Shown piece after piece: positions 24,936 through 36,000 of a stretch of 64,000 nucleotides of DNA. How positions within the stretch are numbered: position 1 is the first letter of the stretch; each line of letters begins with the position of its first letter. Origin of the DNA: Stenotrophomonas sp. BIGb0135 (GTDB lineage Bacteria > Pseudomonadota > Gammaproteobacteria > Xanthomonadales > Xanthomonadaceae); the NCBI RefSeq assembly GCF_024810105.1, contig NZ_JANUDX010000001.1, positions 806,001 to 870,000 of the forward strand, read 5' to 3'. The position numbers and the translations under genes are program-made. The notes under the pieces were generated by a model, which was given only the letters and a program-made list of their open reading frames with translations, made no database searches and was not told where the DNA came from.

Positions 24936-27900
24936 TACGGGGCCTTGCGCTCTGCGCGACGGACCGCCGACGGCACCTCGATCTCGACCTTGGCCGGCAC
25001 CTGGGTGATGCGCAGCTCACCGTTGAGCCATTGCGCCGGTTCGCCATTGACCCGGGTCTCGCCCGGCTCGCCACTGTAGGGCCACGGCAGGATCACCCCG
25101 CCGTGCGGTGGCACCAACCCGGCCGAGACCTCCAGCACCAGCTGCTTGTCGCTGCGGCTCAGCGCATAGCTGAGCTGGCCATTGGGGGTGCGCAGGCCCT
25201 TGATCGCCACGCCCTTGCCGTCCAGCCAGCGCGTCGGCACGCCGGCGGCCAGCACCAGGCTGTCGTCGACATCGCGGTTGTAGGCGAACATGTCCAGCGC
25301 CGAGCGCACGAAGTCCGAGGCCACCCAGGCATGCGGCAGGTCGCCGACGAAGAACGGCTTGCGCGGCGTGTGCGAGACCACTTCGGCCCACTGGTTCCAG
25401 GCCTGCGGCGCGCGATCCTTGAAGAAGAACTCGGTGGCCTGCCAGGCGCGGTCGCGCCAGCCCAGGCGCACGAACGCGGCCACGTTGCGCCACTCGTAGG
25501 GGGTGTAATCCTTCCACTCGCGCTTGCCGTCGCGACGCTCTTCGAACTGCTTCCAGTAGCGCTCGAAGGTGTTGTCCAGGTACGGCTGCGGCAGGCGGCC
25601 CTGCTCGCCACCGGGGGCCAGCGCGATGGTGGTGGAGGTGGCGTCGAAATCACCCAGCTCGGCAGCACCGGGCAGGTAGTCGATCTTGTGCAGCTGCACG
25701 GCGGCCAGCAACGAGGCCTGCAGGTCGTCACGGAACTGGTCGCGCGACTCGCTGATCTGCAGCGCGTCGACCTTGCCCAGCGTGCTGGCGATCACCGCGG
25801 CGTCCTTGTAGCCGCGCAATGCCCAGAAGTTGTCCCAGTACGAGTGCATCGGCTTGGCCGAGTAGCCCTCGTGGCTGATCGACACCGGCATCATCCCGTA
25901 GAAGGCCGGGTTGCGCGCACGGTTCTCCTCGGTGCGCTCGCTGAGCCGCAACCGTTCCATGTAGCCATAGGCGCCCTGCACGTGCGGCCACATCAGCTCC
26001 AGGAAGGTGCTGTCGCCGGTGTAACGCCAGTATTCGGCGATGTTGAAGATCAGCTCGCCGTGGCTGTCGTTCTCCGGCACCGGGTCGCTGCCGCGCGGGT
26101 CGACGCAGCACGGCACCTTGCCGTTCTCGAACTGATGCGGGGCGTACCAGGTGACGTACTCGCGCACCGCATCGCTGCGGCCCATGCGCAACAGGCCCTC
26201 GGAGATCATCGCGCCGTCGCGGATCCAACTGCGCGAATAGGAGCGCGTGCCCGGCTGGATGCTTGGCCCGATCCGCGAGATCAGCATGTGTGCCAGCGCG
26301 GTGCGCAGGGTATCGGCCAACGGCTTGCCGGCCGCCGGGAGCTGCAGGCTGACCTGGTCCAGCTTGGTCCGCCACATCGAGGCCACGGCCTGCTGCGCCT
26401 TGGCGGCGTCGAAGTCCTTGGGCATGGTCCAGCTGCCGGTCTGCGGCAGCACCACCGCGATCTCGCGGCTCTGGCCCGGCTCCAGCTTCCAGCGGTACAG
26501 CAGCGCGCCGGACGCCAGGCCGGTGGGGTCGCGCACTTCGGTGGTGCCCGGCAGCTTGCCGCTGGCCAGGTGCACCACGTCCAGCTTGCCGTCGAAGGTG
26601 GTGGCGAAGGTGGCATCCGGGGCCTGCGCCGGGTACAGGCGCGGCGTGCCGTTGACCTCCACGTCGGTGGCGTCCACCGACAGGTTGTCGATGCGGCTCA
26701 CGCCGCCCACGGTGTTGAGGAACTGGGTCGGCGGGTTGACCTGCCAGGGCCGCACTGCCAGGGCCAGGGTGTACTCGTGGGCCACCTTGTCCGGGTTGCG
26801 CAGGGTGTAGCGGCCGATCAGCTGGGCCTTGTCGGGCGTGCCCTGCACGAAGCCGGTCACCCGCAGCGCGGCCTTGTCGTGGGCCCAGTCGACGCTGGCG
26901 ATCGGCAGGTAGTCGTCCTGCAGCGACTGCGTGCTGGTCACGTCGGCCCAGCTCAGCAGCTTCTTGCCATCGACCTGCACGAACGGCTCGACGCTGAAGC
27001 TGGCCTTGGCCACTTCCAGCGCGCCGTCTTCGCCGATCAGGGCCTGTTCGCGCCCGCCGTCCAGGCCCAGCAGCGTCCAGTACGGCTGTTCGCCACTGAA
27101 GCCACGGGGCACCGAACCGCGCGGCAGGTCGGCACCGACCGAGCGGATGAAATCGTTGGGGGTATCGGCGAAATCGAGCGGCTTGAGGCTGATGTCACGG
27201 ATGCCGTAACGCCAGCTCGGCCCGCCCTTCAGGTCGAAACGCAGGTAGCGTGCCTCGGTATCGGGCAACGCCAGCCAGTCGCGGTCTCCGCCACCGCCGA
27301 CCACCTCGCGCACTTCCTTCCAGCTGCGCCCGTCCTGGGAGGTGCGCACCACGTAACGGGTGGCTTCCAGCCCCGGCAACCACTGGATCACCGCACCGCC
27401 GAACTCGCGCACCTTGTGCAGGTCCAAGCTGATGGTCTGCTCGGCCACGCCGCCACTGATCCACACCGTGTCGGGCTTGCCATCGGCAATGCGGCTCTGC
27501 AGCGCCGGGGCGGTGTCGGCGATCACCGACGGCGTCAACGCCGAGGTATCCATCGGCGGCAGGCCCTGCAGGGTCAGGCGGTCGAAGCACACCGTGCCCT
27601 TGCCCCCGACCTTGCTGTAGATCGTGAATTCAATCGCGGCGCTGCGGGCGAGCGAGGTTTCCTTCGACGGCCCCCAGGCCTTCTCGATCTGGCGCGCGCG
27701 GTACTGCACGCTGCTCCAGGCCTTGGGGAAGGTGTAGCCGGGCCGGTTGACCCACCATACGTTGTCGCCGCTGGCGTCGATCAGCTTGAACTGCAGGTCG
27801 TTGGCCGGCGAGTCGCCGCGCAGCTGCAGGCCGAACTGGTAATTGGCCGGGTACTCGATGCCCAGCTCGCGGCGGATGCCCACGTAACCGGAGACGTCGT

Positions 27901-28120
27901 GGAAGTCGTAGTCCACGCACAGCGCGCGCCCGCCGCCACTGCCGATCACGCTGCGCAGCGAGCCGCTGACCTGGTCGGACACAACCAGTTTCCAGGGCGC
28001 CATGTCGTCGAAGCTGTCCAGCACCTTCGGTGCCGGCAACGGTGCCGGCGCGGCGGCCGGGGCCGCCATCGACCACATCAGCCCAAGACCCAGACCCACC
28101 GCGACGACGGCATGTTTCAC
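24935..28120 (-). CDS. Discoidin-domain, six-hairpin glycoside hydrolase
   Basis: A 1061-residue secreted protein. Residues 1-25 are the signal peptide, beginning with GTG at 28120, which overlaps the permease stop as GTGA. It then has a beta-sandwich N-domain, an F5/8 type C (discoidin/CBM32-like) domain around residues 190-310 (ADGKPDTVWISG ... RYLRFDLKGG), a beta domain, and a C-terminal (alpha/alpha)6 catalytic region (about 600-1000) with SYSRSWIRDGA, ENDSHGELIFNIAEYWRYTG and SYWDNFWALRGY. It is annotated in xanthomonads as 'coagulation factor 5/8 type domain protein'. It probably trims oligosaccharides released by the GH144 enzyme. Exact specificity unknown. Confidence 0.8.
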   Translation of the reverse strand: MKHAVVAVGLGLGLMWSMAAPAAAPAPLPAPKVLDSFDDMAPWKLVVSDQVSGSLRSVIGSGGGRALCVDYDFHDVSGYVGIRRELGIEYPANYQFGLQLRGDSPANDLQFKLIDASGDNVWWVNRPGYTFPKAWSSVQYRARQIEKAWGPSKETSLARSAAIEFTIYSKVGGKGTVCFDRLTLQGLPPMDTSALTPSVIADTAPALQSRIADGKPDTVWISGGVAEQTISLDLHKVREFGGAVIQWLPGLEATRYVVRTSQDGRSWKEVREVVGGGGDRDWLALPDTEARYLRFDLKGGPSWRYGIRDISLKPLDFADTPNDFIRSVGADLPRGSVPRGFSGEQPYWTLLGLDGGREQALIGEDGALEVAKASFSVEPFVQVDGKKLLSWADVTSTQSLQDDYLPIASVDWAHDKAALRVTGFVQGTPDKAQLIGRYTLRNPDKVAHEYTLALAVRPWQVNPPTQFLNTVGGVSRIDNLSVDATDVEVNGTPRLYPAQAPDATFATTFDGKLDVVHLASGKLPGTTEVRDPTGLASGALLYRWKLEPGQSREIAVVLPQTGSWTMPKDFDAAKAQQAVASMWRTKLDQVSLQLPAAGKPLADTLRTALAHMLISRIGPSIQPGTRSYSRSWIRDGAMISEGLLRMGRSDAVREYVTWYAPHQFENGKVPCCVDPRGSDPVPENDSHGELIFNIAEYWRYTGDSTFLELMWPHVQGAYGYMERLRLSERTEENRARNPAFYGMMPVSISHEGYSAKPMHSYWDNFWALRGYKDAAVIASTLGKVDALQISESRDQFRDDLQASLLAAVQLHKIDYLPGAAELGDFDATSTTIALAPGGEQGRLPQPYLDNTFERYWKQFEERRDGKREWKDYTPYEWRNVAAFVRLGWRDRAWQATEFFFKDRAPQAWNQWAEVVSHTPRKPFFVGDLPHAWVASDFVRSALDMFAYNRDVDDSLVLAAGVPTRWLDGKGVAIKGLRTPNGQLSYALSRSDKQLVLEVSAGLVPPHGGVILPWPYSGEPGETRVNGEPAQWLNGELRITQVPAKVEIEVPSAVRRAERKAP

Positions 28121-28953
28121 CCTTTGACACTCCCCAGCAGCAGACCTTGGATGTAGTAACGCTGCAATGCCAGGAACAGCAGCAGCACCGGCACCACCGT
28201 GACCACCGCACCGGCCATCATCATCTCGACGTCCATGATGTGTTCGCGCGACAGGGTGGCCAGGGCGACCGGCAAAGTGTAGTGCTCCTGGTCGGTCAGC
28301 ACGATCAACGGCCACATGAAATCGTTCCAGGCGCCCATGAAGGTGAAGATCGACAGCGTCACCAGCACCGGCTTGAGCATCGGCAGCACGATCTGGAAGA
28401 AGATGCGCATCTCCCCTGCCCCGTCCATGCGCGCCGCTTCCAGCAGCTCATCGGGAATGGAACGCGCGTACTGGCGCACCAGGAAGATGCCGAACACGCT
28501 GGCCAGCGCCGGCACCACCACCCCGCCGAAGCTGTTGACCAGGCCCAGCTGCTTCATCAGCAGGAACAGCGGCAGCATCGCCACCTGCGCCGGGATCACC
28601 AGTGCGGCCAGCAGCACCTGGAAGATGCGCTCGCGGCCGGCGAAGCGCAGCTTGGCGAACGCATAGCCGGCCATGGTGTTGAGCAGCAGCGAGCCCAGCG
28701 TGATCGCCAGCGAGACGCCCAGGCTGTTGATGAAGTTGTTGCCCATGCCGGTGCGCGCGAACAACTCGTGGTAGTTGGCGGTGGTCACCGAGGACGGCAG
28801 CAGCGGCGGCGGGAAATGCGCCGCCTCGCCGGTGGGCATGAACGACACCGAGAGCATCCACAGCAACGGCGCCAGGCTGACCAGCGCCAGCACGGTCAGG
28901 CCGCCATTGATCCACCATGCATGCCAGCGCGACTGGCCGATTTCACGACTCAT
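28117..28953 (-). CDS. Carbohydrate ABC transporter permease (MalG-like)
   Basis: A 278-residue inner-membrane permease with six helices and the EAA loop (DELLEAARMDGAGEMRIFFQ, then IVLPMLKP) that docks the ATPase. It pairs with the next permease. The ATG at 28953 overlaps the preceding gene by 4 bases. No ATPase gene is in the locus, so a shared MsmK/UgpC-type ATPase elsewhere must energise it. Confidence 0.93.
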   Translation of the reverse strand: MSREIGQSRWHAWWINGGLTVLALVSLAPLLWMLSVSFMPTGEAAHFPPPLLPSSVTTANYHELFARTGMGNNFINSLGVSLAITLGSLLLNTMAGYAFAKLRFAGRERIFQVLLAALVIPAQVAMLPLFLLMKQLGLVNSFGGVVVPALASVFGIFLVRQYARSIPDELLEAARMDGAGEMRIFFQIVLPMLKPVLVTLSIFTFMGAWNDFMWPLIVLTDQEHYTLPVALATLSREHIMDVEMMMAGAVVTVVPVLLLFLALQRYYIQGLLLGSVKG

Positions 28954-29831
28954 ACCAACTGCCTCTTGCGGCCGAAACGCAGCATGACGCTGGTCACAGC
29001 CAGGATGATCAGGAACAGCAGGAACGCCACCGCGGAGGCGCGTCCCAGGTTCCACCACTTGAAGCCTTCCTCGAACATGAAGTACAGCACGCTGACGGTG
29101 CTCTGCAGTGGGTCGCCGCGGGTCATCACGTAGGGTTCGGCGAACAGCTGGAAGTAGCCGGACACGGTAATCACCCCGACCACCAGCAGCACCGGCCCCA
29201 GCATCGGCAGGGTGATGTGCAGGAACTGCTTCCAGCGCGAGGCGCCGTCGATGCGCGCGGCCTCGTACAGGTCATGCGGGATCGCCTGCAGGCCGGCCAG
29301 GAAGATCACCATGTTGTAGCCGAAGTTCTTCCATACCGCGAACAGCATGATGGTCGGCATGGCCCAGTTGGGGTCGCCGAGCCAGTCGATCGGACTGATC
29401 CCCAGGTGGCCCAGGCCGTAGTTGACCAGGCCGTAACTGGTATGGAACAGGTAGCGCCAGATCACCGCCACCGCCACCAGCGTGGTCACCACCGGGGCGA
29501 ACAACGCGGTGCGGAACAGCGCCTTGAAGCGCGCCGCCGGGGCGTTGAGCAGGATCGCCGCGCCCAGCGACACCGCGATCGACATCGGCACGCCGACGAT
29601 CACGAAGTAGGTGGTATTCCACAGCGACTTCCAGAACATCGGGGTCTGCAGCAGGTCGATGTAGTTGCCCAGCCCGACGAAGCGCAGGTTGCCGCTGTCG
29701 GCCAGCGAATACAGGTCGAAGTCGGTGATGCTCAGCGCCAGCGCCGAGAACACCGGCAGGCCGAAGAACACGCCGATGACCAGGATGGCGGGGCCGGCGA
29801 ACATCCAGCCGGCGAGCGAACGCTGTTTCAT
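28950..29831 (-). CDS. Carbohydrate ABC transporter permease (MalF/UgpA-like)
   Basis: A 293-residue permease with six helices and the EAA loop (HDLYEAARIDGASRWKQFLH, then ITLPMLGP). Typical of CUT1 sugar importers. It overlaps its neighbours by 4 bases on both sides (solute-binding protein and second permease), showing one operon. Confidence 0.93.
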   Translation of the reverse strand: MKQRSLAGWMFAGPAILVIGVFFGLPVFSALALSITDFDLYSLADSGNLRFVGLGNYIDLLQTPMFWKSLWNTTYFVIVGVPMSIAVSLGAAILLNAPAARFKALFRTALFAPVVTTLVAVAVIWRYLFHTSYGLVNYGLGHLGISPIDWLGDPNWAMPTIMLFAVWKNFGYNMVIFLAGLQAIPHDLYEAARIDGASRWKQFLHITLPMLGPVLLVVGVITVSGYFQLFAEPYVMTRGDPLQSTVSVLYFMFEEGFKWWNLGRASAVAFLLFLIILAVTSVMLRFGRKRQLV

Positions 29832-31171
29832 TGCGCTGCTCCCGTGGCCACGGCGCTGGAATGCACGCCGGTACCGGCGGCCTTCTCCTGCGCATCGCGT
29901 TCATGCATCCAACGGCGCTTGGCGAGGACCTTGTCCACGCGCTTGTCCAGTTCCTTCACTGCTACATCCTGGTCGAGGCCACCACGCACCACCTGTTCGG
30001 TGATGATCCGCATTTCCTGCACGATCCGCTCCCACTCCAGCACCTTCGGCGTGGGCTTGACGCGTTCCAGCTGGTCGCGGAACGGCTGCGCCAGCGGGTC
30101 GTTGGCCAGCGAGGGGTAGTCCCAGGTGCTGCGCCGCGGCGGCAGGTCGCCGATGATGGAATGGAAGCGCTCCTGGATCGCCGGGCGCGACAGGAACTCG
30201 ATCAGCTTCCACGAGGCTTCCTTCTGCTGCGAGGAGCGGAAGATCACCAGGCTGGTGCCACCGGCGATGCCCGCGCCCGGGCCATCCGGACCGGGCAGCG
30301 CGGCGGTGCCCCACTTGCCTTCCAGTTCCTTGGGCTGCAGCTTCTTGAACTCGCGGATATTCCACGGGCCGGACAGGTAGAACACGTTGAAGCCGCGGAA
30401 GAACTCGTCCCAGACGTTGGAGATCTGGGTCTCGGACATGCGCGGTGCCCAGCCCTGGGCGAACATGTTTTCGTAGAAACCCAGCGTCTTGCGGAAGCCC
30501 GGGCTGCTGAAGTTGCCGCGGGTGTCCTCATCGCGCAGCAGCGGATCGGGCTGCTGCAGGGCGAAGGACAGCTGCTGCTCGAACTCGTTGATCGGCATCA
30601 GCACCGCGTAGCGCTTGGGCCCCTGCATCTTCTTGATGGCGGCCATCATCTGGTTCCACTCCTCCCAGGTGCGCGGGGGGTGGTCGTAGCCGGCCTGGGC
30701 GAGCAGGTCCTTGCGGTAATACAGCAGGCGCGTATCGACGTACCACGGCACGCCGACCAGCTCGTCATGCACGACGTTGGTATCCCAGATGCCCTGGAAA
30801 TAATCGGCCGGGTCCACCACCTTGGACTGCGCCACGTACGGCTGCAGCGGCACCAGCGTATTGAGTTCGGCGAACTCGGGGATCCAGGTGTTGCCGAGCT
30901 GGCACACATCCGGCAGGCCGTCGGCGGCGAACGCGGTCAACAGCTTCTCGTGCGCGGCGGTCCACGGGATGTTCTGCACATCCACGTGGATGCCCGGGTT
31001 TTCCGCTTCGAACTCGCTGATCAGGCCACTGACCACCTCGGCCTCCCGGCCCATGGCCCAGAAGCGCACGGTGACCCCTTCCGGCTCCTTGCGGCAGCCA
31101 CCCAACATCACGCTGCCGACCAGCAGCAGCAACAGACTCAACCCCAGCTTCGGGCGCGACGACAATGGCAC
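29828..31171 (-). CDS. Sugar ABC transporter solute-binding lipoprotein
   Basis: A 447-residue lipoprotein with lipobox MLGGC (Cys26). It is a CUT1 extracellular solute-binding protein family 1: VRFWAMGREAEVVSGLISEF, then FEAENPGIHVDV and IPWTAAHEKLLTAFAADGLP. Because this is a Gram-negative organism, it is probably anchored facing the periplasm. It captures oligosaccharides produced by the neighbouring hydrolases. It lies 3 bases after the GH144 gene. Confidence 0.93.
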   Translation of the reverse strand: MPLSSRPKLGLSLLLLLVGSVMLGGCRKEPEGVTVRFWAMGREAEVVSGLISEFEAENPGIHVDVQNIPWTAAHEKLLTAFAADGLPDVCQLGNTWIPEFAELNTLVPLQPYVAQSKVVDPADYFQGIWDTNVVHDELVGVPWYVDTRLLYYRKDLLAQAGYDHPPRTWEEWNQMMAAIKKMQGPKRYAVLMPINEFEQQLSFALQQPDPLLRDEDTRGNFSSPGFRKTLGFYENMFAQGWAPRMSETQISNVWDEFFRGFNVFYLSGPWNIREFKKLQPKELEGKWGTAALPGPDGPGAGIAGGTSLVIFRSSQQKEASWKLIEFLSRPAIQERFHSIIGDLPPRRSTWDYPSLANDPLAQPFRDQLERVKPTPKVLEWERIVQEMRIITEQVVRGGLDQDVAVKELDKRVDKVLAKRRWMHERDAQEKAAGTGVHSSAVATGAAQ

Positions 31172-31174
31172 TGC

Positions 31175-32788
31175 TTACTTCCCCTGCTGCTGGTTGCGGT
31201 TGGTGTTGGAATTGTTCTTCTGTTCCTGGGCCGCCGCCGCGCGCGATTCGGCGATGCCGACCGAGCGTGCCGAAGCGGCCTTTTCATCTTTCTGCAGTTC
31301 CATCGGCTGGTCCTCGCCTTCCGGGGTCAACCAGCCACCGCTGAAGCCCGCGCGTTCCAGGCCCTTGCGGATGTGCGCGTTCTTCTCCATCACGTCCCAG
31401 ACGAAATCGTTCCGGTAGTTGGCGATCATGGTCAGGATCGGGCCCTGGTCGATGCCGATGTAGTCGCTGGCCACCCAGCCACGATCAGGCACCATCCGGC
31501 CGGTCTTGATCGGAATGTCGTAGTTGAAGCTGGGGTTGAACGAATCCAGGAACCCGTAGCTGGAATAGATGTAATCGCCGTAGCGCTTGTGCATCTCCAG
31601 CGTGGCCGGGATCACTTCCTCCGGGGCGAACACCACCGAGGCGATCGCCGCGGTCGGGGCGATCGTGCCGTCGTCGAAGTTCTCGCGCAGGCCGGCGCCG
31701 CGCGAAGAGTAATGGCGGAACTGGCGCTGCTCGCCGCGGTATTCCTGGGTGGTGTTCTGCGGGCCATCGCTGGCGGTCAGGCCCCACACGTTCTCGCCGT
31801 AGTCCTTCCAGTTCATCGGGTTGGCGATGGCGTATTCGCGCTGGGCCAGCGCGGCCGAGCGGCTGTTGAGGAAGTAGGTGCTGCCGCGCTCGCGCATGTA
31901 GGCATCCTGGATGTCGCGGAAGTCCACCCACACGTGCGTGTACTGGTGCCCGAACAGCGGCCCGAAGGACAGGTATTCCTGGCCCTGGTAAACACCCCAG
32001 TCGTTGTCGTAGGTGCGCGTCCACACCGTCCAGGCATCCGGGCTGACCGGATGGGTCGGCGAGCCGAGCGCGAGGATGTAGACCATCATCGCCTCGTTGT
32101 AGCCCATCCAGTCGTGGTCGATGAAGCCGCTCTCGGGGAACCAGCCCATCGAGATCAGCGGCGCACGCTGCTGCAGCCACGGCCAGTCCACGCGCTTGTA
32201 CAGGGTGTCGGCGATCTCGCGGATTTCCTTCTCGCGCGCGTCGTCACCGGTGTAATAGGACTGCGCGAACAGCACGCCCATCATCAGCAGCGCGGTATCC
32301 ACGCTGGAGAGTTCCACCCAGCTGTCGTAGCGGGCGCCCTGCTGCATGTCCAGGAAGTGGTAGTAAAAGCCCTTGTAGCCGCCCTTGCCGGTGCGCTGCG
32401 GCCCCATCGGCAGGTCGCGGAAGAACTTCAGCGTAAGCAGGGTGCGGTCGACCGCCTGGGTACGGCTGACCCAACCGTTTTCCACGCCGATCGGATAGGC
32501 GGTGAGCGCGTAGCCGACCGAGGCGATGCTGGCGAACGGGCGCGACGGATACCGGTCCGGGCTCAGCCCGTTGACCTCGTTGGTGGTGTCCCAGAAGAAC
32601 TGGAAGGTGCGGCGCTCGATATCGTCGAACAGCGGCGGCAGTTCCGGCTTCATCGGGCGCGGCGGCACGTCGGCCTCGACCAGGATCACCGGCGGCTTGG
32701 GTTTCGCCGGGGTTTGCGGCGCCTGCTGCTGGCAACCGGCGATGGCCACGGACAGCAACGCCAGCGACACCATCCGAGATGCATTCAT
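31175..32788 (-). CDS. GH144-type (glucoamylase-family, PF10091) endo-beta-1,2-glucanase
   Basis: A 537-residue lipoprotein (lipobox AIAGC, Cys19, from the ATG at 32788 that follows AAAGGTGGTGG). The (alpha/alpha)6 domain shows the PF10091 features: IERRTFQFFWDTTNEVNGLS, YPSRPFASIASVGYALTAYP, FYYHFLDMQQG, WFPESGFIDHDWMGYNEAMM and NFDDGTIAPTAAIAS. Characterised family members (GH144) cleave beta-1,2-glucan. The Gln/Asn-rich tail is disordered. It is the first gene of the operon and has a LacI-type operator 54 bases upstream. Confidence 0.83.
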   Translation of the reverse strand: MNASRMVSLALLSVAIAGCQQQAPQTPAKPKPPVILVEADVPPRPMKPELPPLFDDIERRTFQFFWDTTNEVNGLSPDRYPSRPFASIASVGYALTAYPIGVENGWVSRTQAVDRTLLTLKFFRDLPMGPQRTGKGGYKGFYYHFLDMQQGARYDSWVELSSVDTALLMMGVLFAQSYYTGDDAREKEIREIADTLYKRVDWPWLQQRAPLISMGWFPESGFIDHDWMGYNEAMMVYILALGSPTHPVSPDAWTVWTRTYDNDWGVYQGQEYLSFGPLFGHQYTHVWVDFRDIQDAYMRERGSTYFLNSRSAALAQREYAIANPMNWKDYGENVWGLTASDGPQNTTQEYRGEQRQFRHYSSRGAGLRENFDDGTIAPTAAIASVVFAPEEVIPATLEMHKRYGDYIYSSYGFLDSFNPSFNYDIPIKTGRMVPDRGWVASDYIGIDQGPILTMIANYRNDFVWDVMEKNAHIRKGLERAGFSGGWLTPEGEDQPMELQKDEKAASARSVGIAESRAAAAQEQKNNSNTNRNQQQGK

Positions 32789-32841
32789 CCACCACCACCT
32801 TTTGCGCATGTTCGTGCTGGAGAGCATAGCCTCAACCAAGC

Positions 32842-32855
32842 TGAAATCGTTTACA
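32842..32855 (-). promoter_or_regulatory. LacI-family operator upstream of the GH144 operon
   Basis: The minus strand reads TGTAAACGATTTCA, an imperfect palindrome of the TGTAAACG/CGTTTACA type used by xanthomonad LacI-family sugar repressors. A matching site lies upstream of the lacI gene at 37240. Confidence 0.6.
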
Positions 32856-33022
32856 GATCACGATCCAAAAAAATCCGCCAGGGCGGATGCCGTTCCACCG
32901 ACCGCACACGCGCTTGCCCATCCGGGGACGGCAAGCGCCTGTGCAGTCCGCCGGTCGGCCTGGGCCGGCCGGCGGTGCTGCCCCTGCAACGCCGGTGAAG
33001 GCGTTGCAGGGTGATGCGGACA

Positions 33023-36000
33023 TCAGAAGCGGAAGCCGACTTCCGCCTTGACCTGGCGCGGGGTACCGACGATGTCGCCGGTCTCGTTGTAGCTGGCCAG
33101 CAGCTTGCCGTTGGTCTTGGTGTAGTTGTAGTTGGAGAAGTTGTCGAAGTTGAAGATGTTGATGATGTCGATACGCGCGTACAGCTCGGTATCGCCCGGC
33201 ATCTTGAACGTCTTGGTGGCCTGCAGGTCGACCGAACGGTAGCCGAAGATCTTGCCACCGAGCAGGAACTTGCCATTGCCGTTGGGCACCGCGGCGCCCG
33301 GGGTCGGCAGGTCGTAACCGGTCGACTGGGTGACCGGGTACCAGTCGTTCACCGCGGTCGGGGTGGCCAGGGTGACCTTGCCGCCGAAGGTGATGCCCCA
33401 GAAGCCCGCGTACGAACCGGTGACCACCAGGCGGTGGCGCGGCGCGCCGTTGGAGCGGATGGTCGGGTAGTCGCCGATCAGGCCGCGGTCGAAGGCGTAC
33501 TTCTCATTGATGTCGCGGTTGTGGCGCGCGGTCGTCCAGGTATAGGCGATCGAGGAGCCCCAGCCGCTTTCCTGGGTGAACGGCTTCTGCGCCGACAGCA
33601 GCACCTGCGTTGCGCGGGTCTTGATGCCCTGCTGGCCGATGATCAGGCTGCCGAAGCCCGGCACGTTGCAGCTCCAGGCCTGGCTCAGGCCCGGGTCGGT
33701 GCCACCGCACAGGCGCGGGTCATCGAAGAACTGGCCGGTCGGGTAGCGGTTGCCCAGCGTGAAGGCGAAGCCGTCATAGCTCAGCGTACGGGAGATGGTG
33801 GCATCGGTCAGCCAGTCACCGACCTGGTTGCTCATGCCCAGGCTGAACTGGTCGGAGTACGGCACCTTCAGGTTGTTGTTGAGCAGATCCACTTCCAGGC
33901 CGGCATTGCTGGTGGAGCCCACCAGGCTCTGCAGGTTGCCGATGCCGTTGAGCAGGTTCGGGTTCCAGTCATAGCAGGCGGCCTGGCCATTGAGGCAGCT
34001 GCCGGTGGCCGGGTTGCGGAAGTAGATGGTCGGCTGCGGCAGGGCCAGCTTGGTGGTTTCCAGCTGCAGGTTGTCGAACAGGTCGCGATCGTAGGAACGA
34101 CCGGCGCCACCGTGGATCACGTGCTGCTCGTCGGCGTTGATGTCATACGAGAAGCCCAGGCGCGGCTGCCAGGCATCCTTGAATGCCTTGCGGTTGTGGC
34201 CGTTGCTGATGTAATTGCTGATGTCCAGCCCGCCCAGCGCCAGCGAATCGGCGTAGGTCTGGCCGGCAGCAGCGCGCGGATCCTGCGAGTAGATCGCGTC
34301 GACCACGGCCTGCGGGGTCACGAAGTCCAGGTAGGCCGGGGTCTTTTCGTAGTCCCAGCGCAGGCCGATGTTCAGCTGCAGGTGGTCGTTGACCTGCCAG
34401 TCGTCCTGGATGAACAGGCCGATCTGCTTGGACTTCGAACGCACTTCGCCGGACACGCCCGACACGCCGGTCACCGGCTTGACGAACTGCGCCTTGTACG
34501 GGATGTCGGACGGGAAGTCCGGATCGCCCAGCGAGTAGGTGAACTGCGGATTGATCTGCGCCGCATCGGAGGCGTACAGGTCGATCTGCTTGTACTTGGC
34601 GCCCATCTTGATGGTGTGGTCACCGGCCCACTGGATGCCATCCAGGGTCAGGTTGTCTTCGATCGCCCAGCCCTTCTGGCCCTTCACCTGCGAATCCAGC
34701 GCCGAGGCGCCGCCGATCTTCACCAGGGTGCGGTCTTCGGTGCCGTCCGGCGCGGTGTAGGTGAAGCCGTTGCCCAGGGTCAGTGGGGTCGGGTTGTTGA
34801 AGGAATCTTCGTGGGTGAGCATCATTTCGTTGTAGTAACGCTCACCGCTGTGGTTCCAGCGCAGCGCGTAACGACGATCGGTGTTGACCACTTCACGGCC
34901 GGCTTCCGGCGCGGTCTGGCCACTGAACTGCTGCTGGGTCTCGTCGCGGTCCTGGAAGCTCAGCTCGATGCGATCGTTGTCGGTCGGCTCGAAGTCGATC
35001 TTGGCGAAGATCAGGTCCTGCTCGAACGGCTGGCTGGACGGGCCGAGGCCGGCGGCGGCGTCTGCCGGCAGCAGGCCGACGCGGTTGGTGACCGAGCCTT
35101 CCGGCGCGATGGTGACCGGCAGGTCGAAGCGCTTGGCTTCATAGGTCACGAAGAAGTGGGCCTTGTCCTGGATGATCGGGCCACCCAATGCAAAACCGTA
35201 TTCCTTCTCGGCCGATGCCTCCTTGGTCTGGCCAGCCTGGCGCTCGGCCGGGGTCTTGGCGCGCATGTCTTCGTTGGTGTAACGGTAGAAGGTTTCACCC
35301 TTGAACTCGTTGGTACCGGACTTGGTCGCCGCAGTCACGGCCGCGCTGGAGACCTGGCCGTACTCGGCCTTGTAGTTGCCGCTGATGACCTTGTATTCAC
35401 CGATGGCCAGCTGCGGGAACGGGTTGCCGGCGCTGCCGGACTGGCCGGCCACGCCGCCGCCCTTGACGTAGCTCTTCTGGCCCACGCCGTCGATGTAGAC
35501 GTTGGTGCCGTCGGCATTGGTGGCACCGCCGCGCAGCGAGGTGTTGCCCTTGGCATCACGGGTGAAGATCATGCCCGGGACCGCGTCGGCGAATTCCAGG
35601 AAGTTGCGCGACACCTGCGGGGTGGTCTGGATCTGCTGCAGGCTGACCGTCTTGCCCACTTCGGAGGTACGCACTTCCTGCAACAGGGTCGGGGCGACCA
35701 CGTTGACCGTATCCAGGTTGGTGGCGTTGGCGGTGCTGCCGTTGGCCGGCGCGCCGCCGAAGTTCAGGGTCGCGGCCGAGGCCACGGTCACCGTCACCTT
35801 CTGGGTCTGGCCATTGGCCACGACGTCGTAGGTGCCCGGATCCAGGCCCATCAGCGAGTAGCTGCCGTCGGCACGGGTGGTCGCGCGGCGCACGGTGCCG
35901 CTGGCCAGGTTGGTCGCGGTCACTTCGGTGCCGGCCTCGGCCTGGGCGACCTGGCCGCGCAGCGAAGAGGTGGCCGACTGCGCCATCACGCTCGGGGCGG

